Of a DNA stretch of 38,683 nucleotides, positions 26,304 to 33,317 are shown piece by piece. The stretch's first letter is position 1, and every line of letters begins with the position of its first letter. The notes beneath the pieces were generated by a model that made no database searches, had not been told where the DNA came from, and saw only the letters and a list, made by a program, of their open reading frames with translations. The stretch spans positions 1 to 38,683 of the forward strand of contig JAFRMA010000033.1 of assembly GCA_017430925.1 (NCBI GenBank), written 5' to 3'. This DNA is from Solobacterium sp. (GTDB lineage Bacteria; Bacillota_I; Bacilli_A; Erysipelotrichales; Erysipelotrichaceae). The translations under genes and the position numbers were made by a program.

Positions 26304-27137
26304 CTAGAAGTGTCCGCCGCTTCCGTGAGAGAAGCCGCCGCTGTTGATGGTCGTGCCGCCATGACTGTGACCACCTCCGGAACCGGATGAACTGCCGGTA
26401 TTGATCGGAATACGTGTCTCTGTACGGTACATGAAGGAATCTTCACGTATGGCTAGTCTTAATCCATCTTCAGGGATGTAGTTCACTGCCGTGGTTTTGA
26501 TTCCGGCAGTTTTGTTCTTGGCACGCAGTCGCAGGCATACAAGCAGGGAAGTCAACGGTGACAATACTGCTGTGATTCCCCGGAAATTCGCTCTTGTCTG
26601 TTCTTTCTGAGCTGCGATTTCTTCTTCACTAATTGTGGGTATATCTACAGGTGTACCCTGCGCTTCCTGGGATAACATGTACTCTGAATCGTTCAGGAAC
26701 CTGTGCATGGCTTCATACCAGTCACCTTGCCTGAGTTCATATTCCACACCAGCTTCCACCTGGTCTTTTCCATAATCGGTAAATGCCCGGTGAGCTTTAC
26801 TTCCATAGGCTGTTGTCAGATACTCACGTTCGTCCATATCGATGGTAAGCAGATAACCGTTCTTTTCCGGTCCGTATCCCATGTCTTCACTCTTGTACAG
26901 ATATTCCGCGAACTCTGATAATCTTGTGTATCCCTGACGGTCATTCTCTATACGGATATACAGGTCTACTTCATAACGGTTACTGATTTCTATTGCTTTA
27001 TCTTCCAGTTCCTGGACAGCAGAAGCCTCCAGAAGACCATAGTGATCAACGACATGTTTCGGGGATGCGCTGACCGGTAACAGCCAGAGACCAAAGAAGG
27101 CTGTGACGGCAATGAACCATGTGACTATACGTTTCAT
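26304..27137 (-). CDS. TPM-domain membrane protein (YdjH/YgcG-like)
   Basis: The 277-residue protein has a signal peptide or N-terminal anchor (MKRIVTWFIAVTAFFGLWLL, ending near VSASP). A TPM domain follows (about 27-150: VVDHYGLLEASAVQELEDKA, GYLLTIDMDEREYLTTAYG). A second hydrophobic stretch lies near 187-203. The tail is rich in Gly, Ser and His (GSSSGSGGGHSHGG...). The same order of features is found in Bacillus subtilis YdjH, part of the PspA-associated ydjFGHI operon. AAGGAGG lies 6 nt before the ATG. It is the last gene of a three-gene minus-strand unit. The biochemical activity is unknown; a role in membrane-stress response is inferred. Confidence 0.82.
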   Translation of the reverse strand: MKRIVTWFIAVTAFFGLWLLPVSASPKHVVDHYGLLEASAVQELEDKAIEISNRYEVDLYIRIENDRQGYTRLSEFAEYLYKSEDMGYGPEKNGYLLTIDMDEREYLTTAYGSKAHRAFTDYGKDQVEAGVEYELRQGDWYEAMHRFLNDSEYMLSQEAQGTPVDIPTISEEEIAAQKEQTRANFRGITAVLSPLTSLLVCLRLRAKNKTAGIKTTAVNYIPEDGLRLAIREDSFMYRTETRIPINTGSSSGSGGGHSHGGTTINSGGFSHGSGGHF

Positions 27138-27148
27138 CTTAAGCCTCC

Positions 27149-28237
27149 TTATATCGCAAAGCTGATAATCAGCCAGAATACGGCAATCAATGCCAAAGAG
27201 ATACCGATAAAGTAGAGTAAGAACTTCCGGTTATCCACAGGCAGGTCATCACCAATCATCTTACCGGTCTGTCCGTTCATCGCAAACATGTAGTTCTTTC
27301 CGTTCCATTGTGTTGTCAACATCCAGATTGGGAAGAAAGCATAGTGGATCTGGTCGTGTTTCAGACCAACAAAGCGCTGTTCCGGAGCGATGGAGTCATA
27401 TCCCATTACCGTAGAATCAATCGCAGAACCTGCGGAATTCTTCATCCGTACATCTACACGTTTCGCATCATCTTCCGCAGATACATCATACTTATCTGCC
27501 AGGTATCCCGGCATATAACTGATCTGGAAGGGTACCATATCCGTATAGGAGAAAGGTTCCAGAGAGTCCATGAACGCATCCGGCATCTTGCTGGAAGCGT
27601 CCGCAGGCACATGTTTAAAACGTACATATCCTTTTCTGCGGATACGATAGTGTTCTGTCGTGGTGATCTGTTCCCTGGATGTCCTTGCGATATGAGTACG
27701 TGTACCGTGATATGTCATATCTGCGCTTGCTGTACCATCATACAACCAGAAAGGAACATAGATTCCCTGAATCTCCTGGATATGATTATCTGACTTAAAT
27801 GCTGCCGGCAGGAAAGGTTTTCCATCATAGAACGAACTGAGTTTCTTTACTGCCGCATTCTTATCCAATTTGAACGGAATCACGTAGTCTGGTTTCAAAG
27901 CACCGGAAAACTGCGAGGGAACGATTGTCGGATTGCCGCAGTACGGACAACGTGTAGCAGCAGTATTATCATCACAGATCAGTTCTGCGCTGCAGGAAGG
28001 GCAGGTATAGGCACGCATATGCTGAGCCTCATCCTCTGTCCATTCCAGATAATCCGGAGCCGCATAGACATCATTCGCTTCAATCGCCGCGAGATTCGCA
28101 TCCGCATACATTTCCTCGATTTCGGCAACTTCAAAAACAGAATCACAGTAATCACACTTCAGTTTCTGTTCTGCTGAATCAAAGTGGAGAGGACCGCCGC
28201 ACTTGGGACATTTATAGTTTGTGACCTGATCGGGCAT
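27149..28237 (-). CDS. Zinc-ribbon membrane protein (YdjG-like)
   Basis: The 362-residue protein starts with two zinc ribbons: CPKCG (10-14) with CDYC, and later CPSC with CPYCG. A soluble domain follows, with FWLYDGTASADMTYHGTRT and FPIWMLTTQWNGKNYMFAMN. A C-terminal membrane helix (FLLYFIGISLALIAVFWLII) completes it. Relatives are often annotated by their TFIIB-like zinc ribbon. The B. subtilis YdjG protein has a comparable layout and helps recruit YdjI and PspA to the membrane. AAAGGAG lies 6 nt before the start. The neighbours on both sides are also ydj-like, which supports the call. Confidence 0.82.
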   Translation of the reverse strand: MPDQVTNYKCPKCGGPLHFDSAEQKLKCDYCDSVFEVAEIEEMYADANLAAIEANDVYAAPDYLEWTEDEAQHMRAYTCPSCSAELICDDNTAATRCPYCGNPTIVPSQFSGALKPDYVIPFKLDKNAAVKKLSSFYDGKPFLPAAFKSDNHIQEIQGIYVPFWLYDGTASADMTYHGTRTHIARTSREQITTTEHYRIRRKGYVRFKHVPADASSKMPDAFMDSLEPFSYTDMVPFQISYMPGYLADKYDVSAEDDAKRVDVRMKNSAGSAIDSTVMGYDSIAPEQRFVGLKHDQIHYAFFPIWMLTTQWNGKNYMFAMNGQTGKMIGDDLPVDNRKFLLYFIGISLALIAVFWLIISFAI

Positions 28238-28261
28238 AATTAACTCCTTTCCGGAAGAACT

Positions 28262-28297
28262 AAAGTAAAATATGGCCGACCGAAACGGCCGGCCATA
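28262..28297 (-). terminator. Attenuator-like hairpin between the YdjI- and YdjG-like genes
   Basis: Arms at 28271-28282 and 28286-28297 (TATGGCCG core, one A/C mismatch in 12 bp, loop AAA) are followed on the minus strand by a T-rich TTTTACTTTA. It probably terminates part of the transcripts after the SPFH gene and so sets unequal levels within the operon. Confidence 0.65.
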
Positions 28298-28305
28298 TAA
28301 CTCAT

Positions 28306-29505
28306 TTATTCAGGTTTCTTGGTACCGCACTTTGTGCAGAAGTTACCGTTGTTTTCTGCTCCGCAGTTCGGGCAGAACCACTTGGTGCTTTCCGGTTTCT
28401 TGGTACCACATTTCGGACAGAAGTTATCTGTGCATTCCTGACCACATGTCGGGCAGGTCCATGTGTTTCCTGCAGGAGCCGGCTGAGGCGCAGGTTTCTG
28501 CTGTGCAGCATTGAGCATTGCGGCAGCGTCGATATTACCGGCCTGCTGAGCCATATTCATTGCCATGAATCCGGTAGGTGCACCTGCGGTATTGTTCGCG
28601 GCGTCTACCATTGCCTGGGAAACACTTCCTACGTAGTTGGCATAAGCCATACCGGGATCCTTGAATGCTGCATTTCTCTGCAGATCCAGTAATCTCTTTT
28701 CATCTTCTTCCAGGGCATTGACACTGGATACACCGAAGGAAACGATCTCAATACCACGGAGATCACGCCATTTGGCGCTTAACTGCTCATTCAGCGCGTC
28801 AGCCAGTTCACCTGTATGAGTGATGATCTGAGAATAACGGATACCATCTTCACCGGACAGTTTTGCCAACGCAGGCTGTAAAGCTGTCAGTAATTCAGTC
28901 TTCAGCTGATTGCTGATCTCATCTACGGTATAGACCTGGGCGAAGTTGCCGCATACGTTTGTATAGAACAGAATCGGATCTACTACACGGATACTGTATT
29001 CACCGAAGCAGCGGATACGGATATCCATATCGATATTCGCGTTCTTGTCCACAACTCTGAACGGAATCGGATTCGGTGTACCGTATTTGTTCCCAACCAG
29101 TTCTTTGGTGTTGAAGTAATAAACTCTCTGATCTTCCGCAGGCTGTCCGCCAAATTCAAAACGCTTACCGATCTGTGCAAAGATCGTCTTTACGCTTTCA
29201 CCCAGATTGCCGGTAAAGAGGGAAGGCTCTGTTGAGGAATCATAACGATATTCACCCGGCTCGGCGCAGATATCCACAACCTTGCCCTGTTCAACGATGA
29301 TCATGCATTGTCCATCCGCAACAGCGATGACAGAACCATCGGTAATAATATTGTCATTGCCGCGGTTTGCAGAAATGCCGCTGACCTTTTTCTTACCCTT
29401 TACTGCGATTACATTTGCAGGAATTGCTTCACAGTAGAAGTACTCTTTCCATTGTTCACTGAGAACGCTGGTGCCGGCAGCTAATGCAGCTTGAATTAAT
29501 CCCAT
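28306..29505 (-). CDS. SPFH-domain protein with C-terminal zinc ribbons (YdjI-like)
   Basis: The 399-residue protein is the YdjI/virion-core type of SPFH protein. It opens with MGLIQAALAAGTSVLSEQWKE, continues through the SPFH (stomatin-like) domain (FYCEAIPANVIAVKGKK, YYFNTKELVGNKYGTPNPI, GIEIVSFGVSSVNALEEDEK), and then an Ala/Gln/Met-rich linker. Two tandem zinc ribbons end the protein (CPTCG/CPKCG and CPNCG/CTKCG, each closing with GTKKPE). Known relatives scaffold membrane domains and associate with PspA. AGGAG precedes the ATG by 9 nt. It is the first gene of the minus-strand ydj-like unit; no pspA gene is present in the window. Confidence 0.86.
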   Translation of the reverse strand: MGLIQAALAAGTSVLSEQWKEYFYCEAIPANVIAVKGKKKVSGISANRGNDNIITDGSVIAVADGQCMIIVEQGKVVDICAEPGEYRYDSSTEPSLFTGNLGESVKTIFAQIGKRFEFGGQPAEDQRVYYFNTKELVGNKYGTPNPIPFRVVDKNANIDMDIRIRCFGEYSIRVVDPILFYTNVCGNFAQVYTVDEISNQLKTELLTALQPALAKLSGEDGIRYSQIITHTGELADALNEQLSAKWRDLRGIEIVSFGVSSVNALEEDEKRLLDLQRNAAFKDPGMAYANYVGSVSQAMVDAANNTAGAPTGFMAMNMAQQAGNIDAAAMLNAAQQKPAPQPAPAGNTWTCPTCGQECTDNFCPKCGTKKPESTKWFCPNCGAENNGNFCTKCGTKKPE

Positions 29506-29536
29506 AATTATTGATCTCCTTCATTTATGTATCTCT

Positions 29537-29542
29537 ATTATA
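29537..29542 (-). promoter_or_regulatory. Candidate -10 for the ydj-like operon
   Basis: Read on the minus strand this is a consensus TATAAT that would give a leader of about 25 nt before the SPFH gene. The -35 region is poor, so the call rests on the -10 and its position. Confidence 0.45.
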
Positions 29543-29588
29543 TATCATCTGTTCTTGGATGAAATATTAATTTCCGTAGACAATCTTT

Positions 29589-29616
29589 GTGACAAATCTG
29601 TTATAAACAGTAGAAT
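29589..29616 (+). promoter_or_regulatory. Candidate promoter of folA
   Basis: A -35 GTGACA (29589-29594, 5 of 6) is followed after 16 nt by a -10 TAGAAT (29611-29616, 5 of 6). The predicted start would give a leader of roughly 20 nt containing AAGAGG. Confidence 0.5.
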
Positions 29617-29644
29617 ATAGACAGAGAAAAGAGGTATACAGAGG

Positions 29645-30136
29645 ATGATTGCGGTTGCGGCAACAGATAGATACTGGGCGATCGGATATCAGGGACATAT
29701 GCTTGTGTATCTTCCGGAAGATCTGAAACACTTCCGTTCTTTAACTACGGGGAAAACCATCGTATACGGCAGAAAAACATTACTCACATTTCCCGGAGAA
29801 AAACCTCTGCCGGAGAGGAAGAATATTATCCTGTCCGGGAATCCGGATTTCCATGTCGAAGATGCTGTCGTAGTAAATAGTATTGAAGAACTACTGGAGA
29901 TTCTTCCGGAGAATACCGATGATGTCATGGTGATCGGAGGGGGAGTGGTATACCACGAGTTACTGCCGTACTGCGACAAGGCAATGATCACAAGGATCGA
30001 GGCTGAATATGAAGCAGATACACACATGGATAACATGGATGAAGATCCGGAATGGGTATGTACGGAGCGGGGAGAGAACAAGGAATACAACGGTGTGATC
30101 TTCCACTATGATATCTATGAACGGGTGAAGGAATAA
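29645..30136 (+). CDS. folA: Dihydrofolate reductase
   Basis: The 163-residue enzyme reduces dihydrofolate to tetrahydrofolate with NADPH. Family features are IAVAATDRYWAIG, the acidic active-site residue in LPEDL (D26), YGRKT, PLPERKNIILS (NADPH site), MVIGGGVVYHELLPY and ADTHM near the end. The Met20-loop segment reads HMLVYLPED, so the tryptophan that follows Met-Pro in Escherichia coli DHFR is a valine here. Similar sequences occur in some anaerobic Firmicutes, as far as I recall. It is monocistronic, with its own promoter and terminator. No thyA is nearby. Confidence 0.93.
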   Translation: MIAVAATDRYWAIGYQGHMLVYLPEDLKHFRSLTTGKTIVYGRKTLLTFPGEKPLPERKNIILSGNPDFHVEDAVVVNSIEELLEILPENTDDVMVIGGGVVYHELLPYCDKAMITRIEAEYEADTHMDNMDEDPEWVCTERGENKEYNGVIFHYDIYERVKE

Positions 30137-30166
30137 AAAAGGAGCAGAGAAATTCTGCTCTTTTTG
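30135..30166. terminator. Bidirectional terminator between folA and the convergent lipoprotein gene
   Basis: GAGCAGA (30142-30148) pairs with TCTGCTC (30154-30160) around GAAAT. An A run lies before it and a T run after it, so it can act on both strands. Confidence 0.85.
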
Positions 30167-30184
30167 GTAATCGTTACAGGATGA

Positions 30185-30910
30185 TTACTCGGGTTTGGAG
30201 AAGGAGATCGGTGTTGCGCCGGTCATTGCGTCTTCCGCAAGCAGAGAGATCGGAACGGTCTCAAAATGCAGAGTGACGAATTCTCCTGTACGGCCGCTTT
30301 CCGTGGTGTATTCCAGGTGATATACCTTGGCACCTGTTTCAGAAGCTTTCGCAGTTGTTTCAATCACAAAGCTGGCGCCGTCTTCCATACCGTCAGCTGC
30401 GTAGTTTTCACCCTTATCTGCGCCTTCTTCATACAGATATACTTCCGTAACGTTTTCGCCTGTAGCATTGTACAGTGTGTATTCTGCTTTCAGCTCAGGT
30501 TCGCCGAATACGATCGGTGTAGCGCCTGTCAGAGTATCTGCGGCAGGGATAGCGATAGCTGTCTCTTCAACATGGAGTGTTTCGAATGCGCCTGTGTAGC
30601 CGCCTTCAGTTTTGAACTCAAGAACGAATTCACTGTCTGCCGGAACATCCTCAAGAGTGATTTCGACAGAAGTGTTATTCTGCAGACCATCTTCCGCAAA
30701 GTTCTGGCCTTTATCTTCACCGTCGTAAATATAAAGGTCTGTAAGCTTTTCGCCTGTGGTGTTCCAGACAGTATAGACACCTGTACCTGTTTCTGCTGTT
30801 TCAGGTGTAGCAGATGCGGCAGGTGCGGTTGTTTCTGCAGGAGCATTAGATGAGCAGCCAACCATCATCATTGCAAGGATGCCGGCTGTAATACGTGCAT
30901 AAGTTTTCAT
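30185..30910 (-). CDS. Lipoprotein with two tandem homologous domains
   Basis: The 241-residue product has a lipoprotein signal, MKTYARITAGILAMMMVGC, with lipobox MVGC, and a Thr/Ala/Pro linker. Two related repeats of roughly 95 residues follow. Each begins YTVWNTTGEKLTDLYIY or YTLYNATGENVTEVYLY, continues with DKG(Q/E)N(F/Y)A(E/A)DG, and ends LTGATPIVFGEPE or MTGATPISFSKPE. The duplication is clear but diverged, so it is old. AGGAGG lies 6 nt before the ATG at 30910; a longer in-frame start at 30946 lacks such a site. It is probably a surface-exposed binding protein; no ligand can be named. Confidence 0.82.
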   Translation of the reverse strand: MKTYARITAGILAMMMVGCSSNAPAETTAPAASATPETAETGTGVYTVWNTTGEKLTDLYIYDGEDKGQNFAEDGLQNNTSVEITLEDVPADSEFVLEFKTEGGYTGAFETLHVEETAIAIPAADTLTGATPIVFGEPELKAEYTLYNATGENVTEVYLYEEGADKGENYAADGMEDGASFVIETTAKASETGAKVYHLEYTTESGRTGEFVTLHFETVPISLLAEDAMTGATPISFSKPE

Positions 30911-30944
30911 TTCTTTCCTCCTAAATGCATTACCATGCTTACTC

Positions 30945-30973
30945 AAGATAGCACCCTATATGGAGTTAATCAA
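30945..30973 (-). promoter_or_regulatory. Candidate promoter of the duplicated-domain lipoprotein gene
   Basis: On the minus strand TTGATT (30973-30968) and TATCTT (30950-30945) are separated by 17 nt, each matching 4 of 6 consensus bases. They lie about 35 nt before the start codon. Confidence 0.4.
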
Positions 30974-31074
30974 GAAGAATTGTATATAATGAGATTAAGA
31001 ATAATACGGTATAAATGGTATAAAACAAACAGTAAGAATAGTAACACTTTATTCCGGGCATAATATGGCAAAAT

Positions 31075-31104
31075 AAAGGACCATGTTTTGTACATGATCC
31101 TTTT
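31075..31104 (-). terminator. Terminator of the ABC exporter gene
   Basis: Arms AAAGGACCATG and CATGATCCTTT pair with one mismatch around a 7-nt loop. On the minus strand the stem ends in TTTATTTTG, 27 nt after the ABC gene stop. Confidence 0.65.
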
Positions 31105-31130
31105 CTGTGACAAAGTTATTTCTGCGTGTA

Positions 31131-32864
31131 TTACGCGTCTGTTTTCTGAATTTCATTCATATGTGCGTAATATCCGTTGAGTTTCAGGAGTTCCTCGTGT
31201 GTACCACGCTCTGTGACTTTGCCTTCTTCAACCACGAGGATCTGGTCAGCGGCGCGGATCGTACTCAGGCGGTGCGCGATGGCTACGATCGTCCGTTTCC
31301 CGGCAAGGTTATTGATGGCATTGCGGATCTGTTGTTCGGTTTCTACATCTACCGCTGCTGTCGCTTCATCCAGGATGATGATCGGTGATCTGCGGAGAAT
31401 TGCTCTGGCTATGGCGATTCTCTGTTTCTGTCCGCCGGATAGTTTTATTCCTCTTTCTCCGGTTCTGGTGTTATAGCCATCGGGCATTTCCATGATTTCC
31501 GCGTCAATGTTTGAAGCTTTCGCTGCTTCGCGTATCTCATCCATGGTTGCTTCAGGTCTGGCATAACTGATATTCTCCGCAATCGTCCCGTTGAACAGGA
31601 ATGTATCCTGCAGTACGACAGAAATGTTCCTGCGCAGGCTCTCAATCGTTACGTCCTGAATATCTTTGCCGTCGATGAGGATTCTTCCCTTCTCCGGCTC
31701 ATAGAATCTGGAAATCAGTTGTGTGATTGTTGTCTTTCCTACACCTGTGGGTCCTACAAGCGCAAGCATTTCTCCGGGATGACAGGTAAAGGAGATATCA
31801 TCCAGTACCTGTGTTCCTTCAATATACGAGAAACTGACATGGTCAAAGGCTATCTCGCCTTTGCAGGTGCCCAGGTCTTTCGCTCCGGGTTTATCCGCAA
31901 TTTCGCAGGGAGCATCCAGGATCATCATGACACGCTCCGCACCGGCAAGGGACTGCTGCATGTTTTCCACAAGATTTGCCAGACCGGTAACCGGCTGATA
32001 GAAAAGGGAAAGATACAACAGGAAGGCAACGATGTCTTCTACTTTCAGGCCTTCCTTGTAAGCGAGATATCCGCCGAATCCCACGACCAGGATCGTACCA
32101 ATGGAAGAGATAAACTCTACCGAAGGATGAAAGATCGCACTGATCCGGAGAGCATTCAACATGGCTGTCACATGTTCGAAGTTCTTTTCGTTGACTCTCC
32201 CGGTTTCGTATTCTTCACGTCCGAAAGACTGGATCTCATGGATACCGGAAAGATTATCCTGGAGTTTTCCGTTCAGTTCACCCATCTTAGACTGTGTGAT
32301 GCGGAAGAAGGGACGCACTTTTTTCGCAAAGAATATTCCGGAGACCAGGATCAGCGGAATCGGCGCACAGGTAATCAGGGCAAGCTTGAAATTGATACTG
32401 AGAAGGATGATCAGAACGCCCAGGAAGGTAACGATATTGGTGATGGATTCCGGGATCATATGCGCATAGAGCAATTCAAAATCCCGGGTATCGTTGATGA
32501 TCCTGCTCATCAGGTCACCGGTCTGTTTATCGTGGAAGAAGCCCAGATGCATACGCTCCAGCTTGTCGTATGTCTTGGTACGCAGATCTCCCACCAGATA
32601 CCAGGCAGCCTTATGCGCCATATAGTTACTCATGAAACGGAAGACGATCCGGATCAGATATAAACCAATCAGGATCATGGTCAGGTTCCTTATTGTTTCC
32701 AGGTCTGCCGCATCTACACCGTTACTCACGATTCCGGTCATGGCGGACAAGACACGCGGAGCAGCCAGATTGACAAGGGTAAGCGATAATGTCGCAAAGA
32801 TCGCCAGGACATAAAGGCCACGGTAACGGATGGCTTCTTTACTCAGTTTCCACAGGGTTCTCAT
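31131..32864 (-). CDS. ABC exporter, fused membrane and ATPase domains
   Basis: The product of about 577 residues is a half-size multidrug or lipid-type ABC exporter that would act as a homo- or heterodimer. The N-terminal half has about six membrane segments of the ABC type 1 fold (LYVLAIFATLSLTLVNLAAP, MILIGLYLIRIVFRF, ALITCAPIPLILVSGIFFA and others). The C-terminal ATPase has Walker A GPTGVGKTT, a Q-loop VVLQDTFLF, signature LSGGQKQR, Walker B IIILDEATAAVD and an H-loop AIAHRLST, all intact. The start MRTLWKLSKEAIRYRGLY at 32864 was chosen over a longer frame whose first 54 residues are unlike the family. The substrate is unknown. Confidence 0.92.
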   Translation of the reverse strand: MRTLWKLSKEAIRYRGLYVLAIFATLSLTLVNLAAPRVLSAMTGIVSNGVDAADLETIRNLTMILIGLYLIRIVFRFMSNYMAHKAAWYLVGDLRTKTYDKLERMHLGFFHDKQTGDLMSRIINDTRDFELLYAHMIPESITNIVTFLGVLIILLSINFKLALITCAPIPLILVSGIFFAKKVRPFFRITQSKMGELNGKLQDNLSGIHEIQSFGREEYETGRVNEKNFEHVTAMLNALRISAIFHPSVEFISSIGTILVVGFGGYLAYKEGLKVEDIVAFLLYLSLFYQPVTGLANLVENMQQSLAGAERVMMILDAPCEIADKPGAKDLGTCKGEIAFDHVSFSYIEGTQVLDDISFTCHPGEMLALVGPTGVGKTTITQLISRFYEPEKGRILIDGKDIQDVTIESLRRNISVVLQDTFLFNGTIAENISYARPEATMDEIREAAKASNIDAEIMEMPDGYNTRTGERGIKLSGGQKQRIAIARAILRRSPIIILDEATAAVDVETEQQIRNAINNLAGKRTIVAIAHRLSTIRAADQILVVEEGKVTERGTHEELLKLNGYYAHMNEIQKTDA

Positions 32865-32870
32865 ATATCT

Positions 32871-32876
32871 ATTATA
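32871..32876 (-). promoter_or_regulatory. -10 element for a probable leaderless ABC exporter mRNA
   Basis: On the minus strand this is a perfect TATAAT whose end lies 6 nt before the ATG at 32864. The usual start distance puts the first mRNA base on the start codon. A weak -35 TTGTAT lies 16 nt further upstream. No ribosome-binding site is present. Confidence 0.5.
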
Positions 32877-33235
32877 AAAGATAAGTGATTCTATACAACA
32901 AGTACCAATCGTATTCCTGTTACTGCAAACACCCGGATTTCCCTGACTTTTATCAGAAAACAAAAAAATGTCAGCGAACAACACCAAATGAAACCAGATT
33001 AGCCTATTTCTGCGTGTTTGATACACAGATAAATGAAATAAAGGGTTTATATTTCAGCATAATCACGGAACAAAACGAAATGAAATCAAAGATTTAGAAT
33101 AATTATGCCTTCATACAATCCATTTTGAAATAAGCGTGCAGAATCATTCGGGTGTCACAACAAAGAGGTGCTGACCAACCAATTTTATTCATTGCATCAA
33201 AACTATATTATTTTTGTTTTTTTATGAGAACCGGA
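32877..33235. other. Long AT-rich intergenic stretch without a supported gene
   Basis: This is the left edge of the AT-rich segment. A 70-codon open frame on the plus strand (32885-33097) has no ribosome-binding site and no recognisable product. I see no RNA gene. The right end contains the first extended copy of the hairpin repeat described separately. Confidence 0.6.
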
Positions 33236-33265
33236 ATAAACCTGTTTCGTATGAAATGTGTTTAT
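33190..33265 (+). repeat. Hairpin-bearing repeat, extended copy 1
   Basis: A 76-nt unit that is clearly related to 37858-37935, in the same orientation. It ends in the hairpin 33236-33265 with arms ATAAACCTGTTT and AAATGTGTTTAT around CGTATG, with one mismatch and two G-U pairs as plus-strand RNA. The preceding part TGCATCAAAACTATATTATT matches the other copy with few changes. Confidence 0.7.
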
Positions 33266-33288
33266 TGTTTTTGTTTTGTAGTCCAACC

Positions 33289-33317
33289 GTAAACATATTT
33301 GGCACGAATGTGTTTAT
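33289..33317 (+). repeat. Hairpin repeat, short copy 2
   Basis: Arms GTAAACATATT and AATGTGTTTAT around TGGCACG form an 11-bp stem as plus-strand RNA, including G-U pairs. Only the hairpin part is shared with the other two copies. It touches the stop codon of the FtsK-like gene and may help define its 3' end. Confidence 0.6.

Noticed and set aside
31719..32663. Long open frame (314 codons) on the plus strand opposite the ABC exporter
   Set aside because: It lies wholly opposite a gene with all ABC motifs and its translation has no recognisable features; it is a shadow frame.
32865..33026. Longer N-terminus for the ABC exporter
   Set aside because: The extra 54 residues are unlike the family, would cover the TATAAT element, and the ATG at 32864 gives a standard protein.
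32885..33097. Open frame of 70 codons on the plus strand next to the ABC gene
   Set aside because: No ribosome-binding site, an unusual start, and no recognisable product; it overlaps the likely promoter of the ABC gene.
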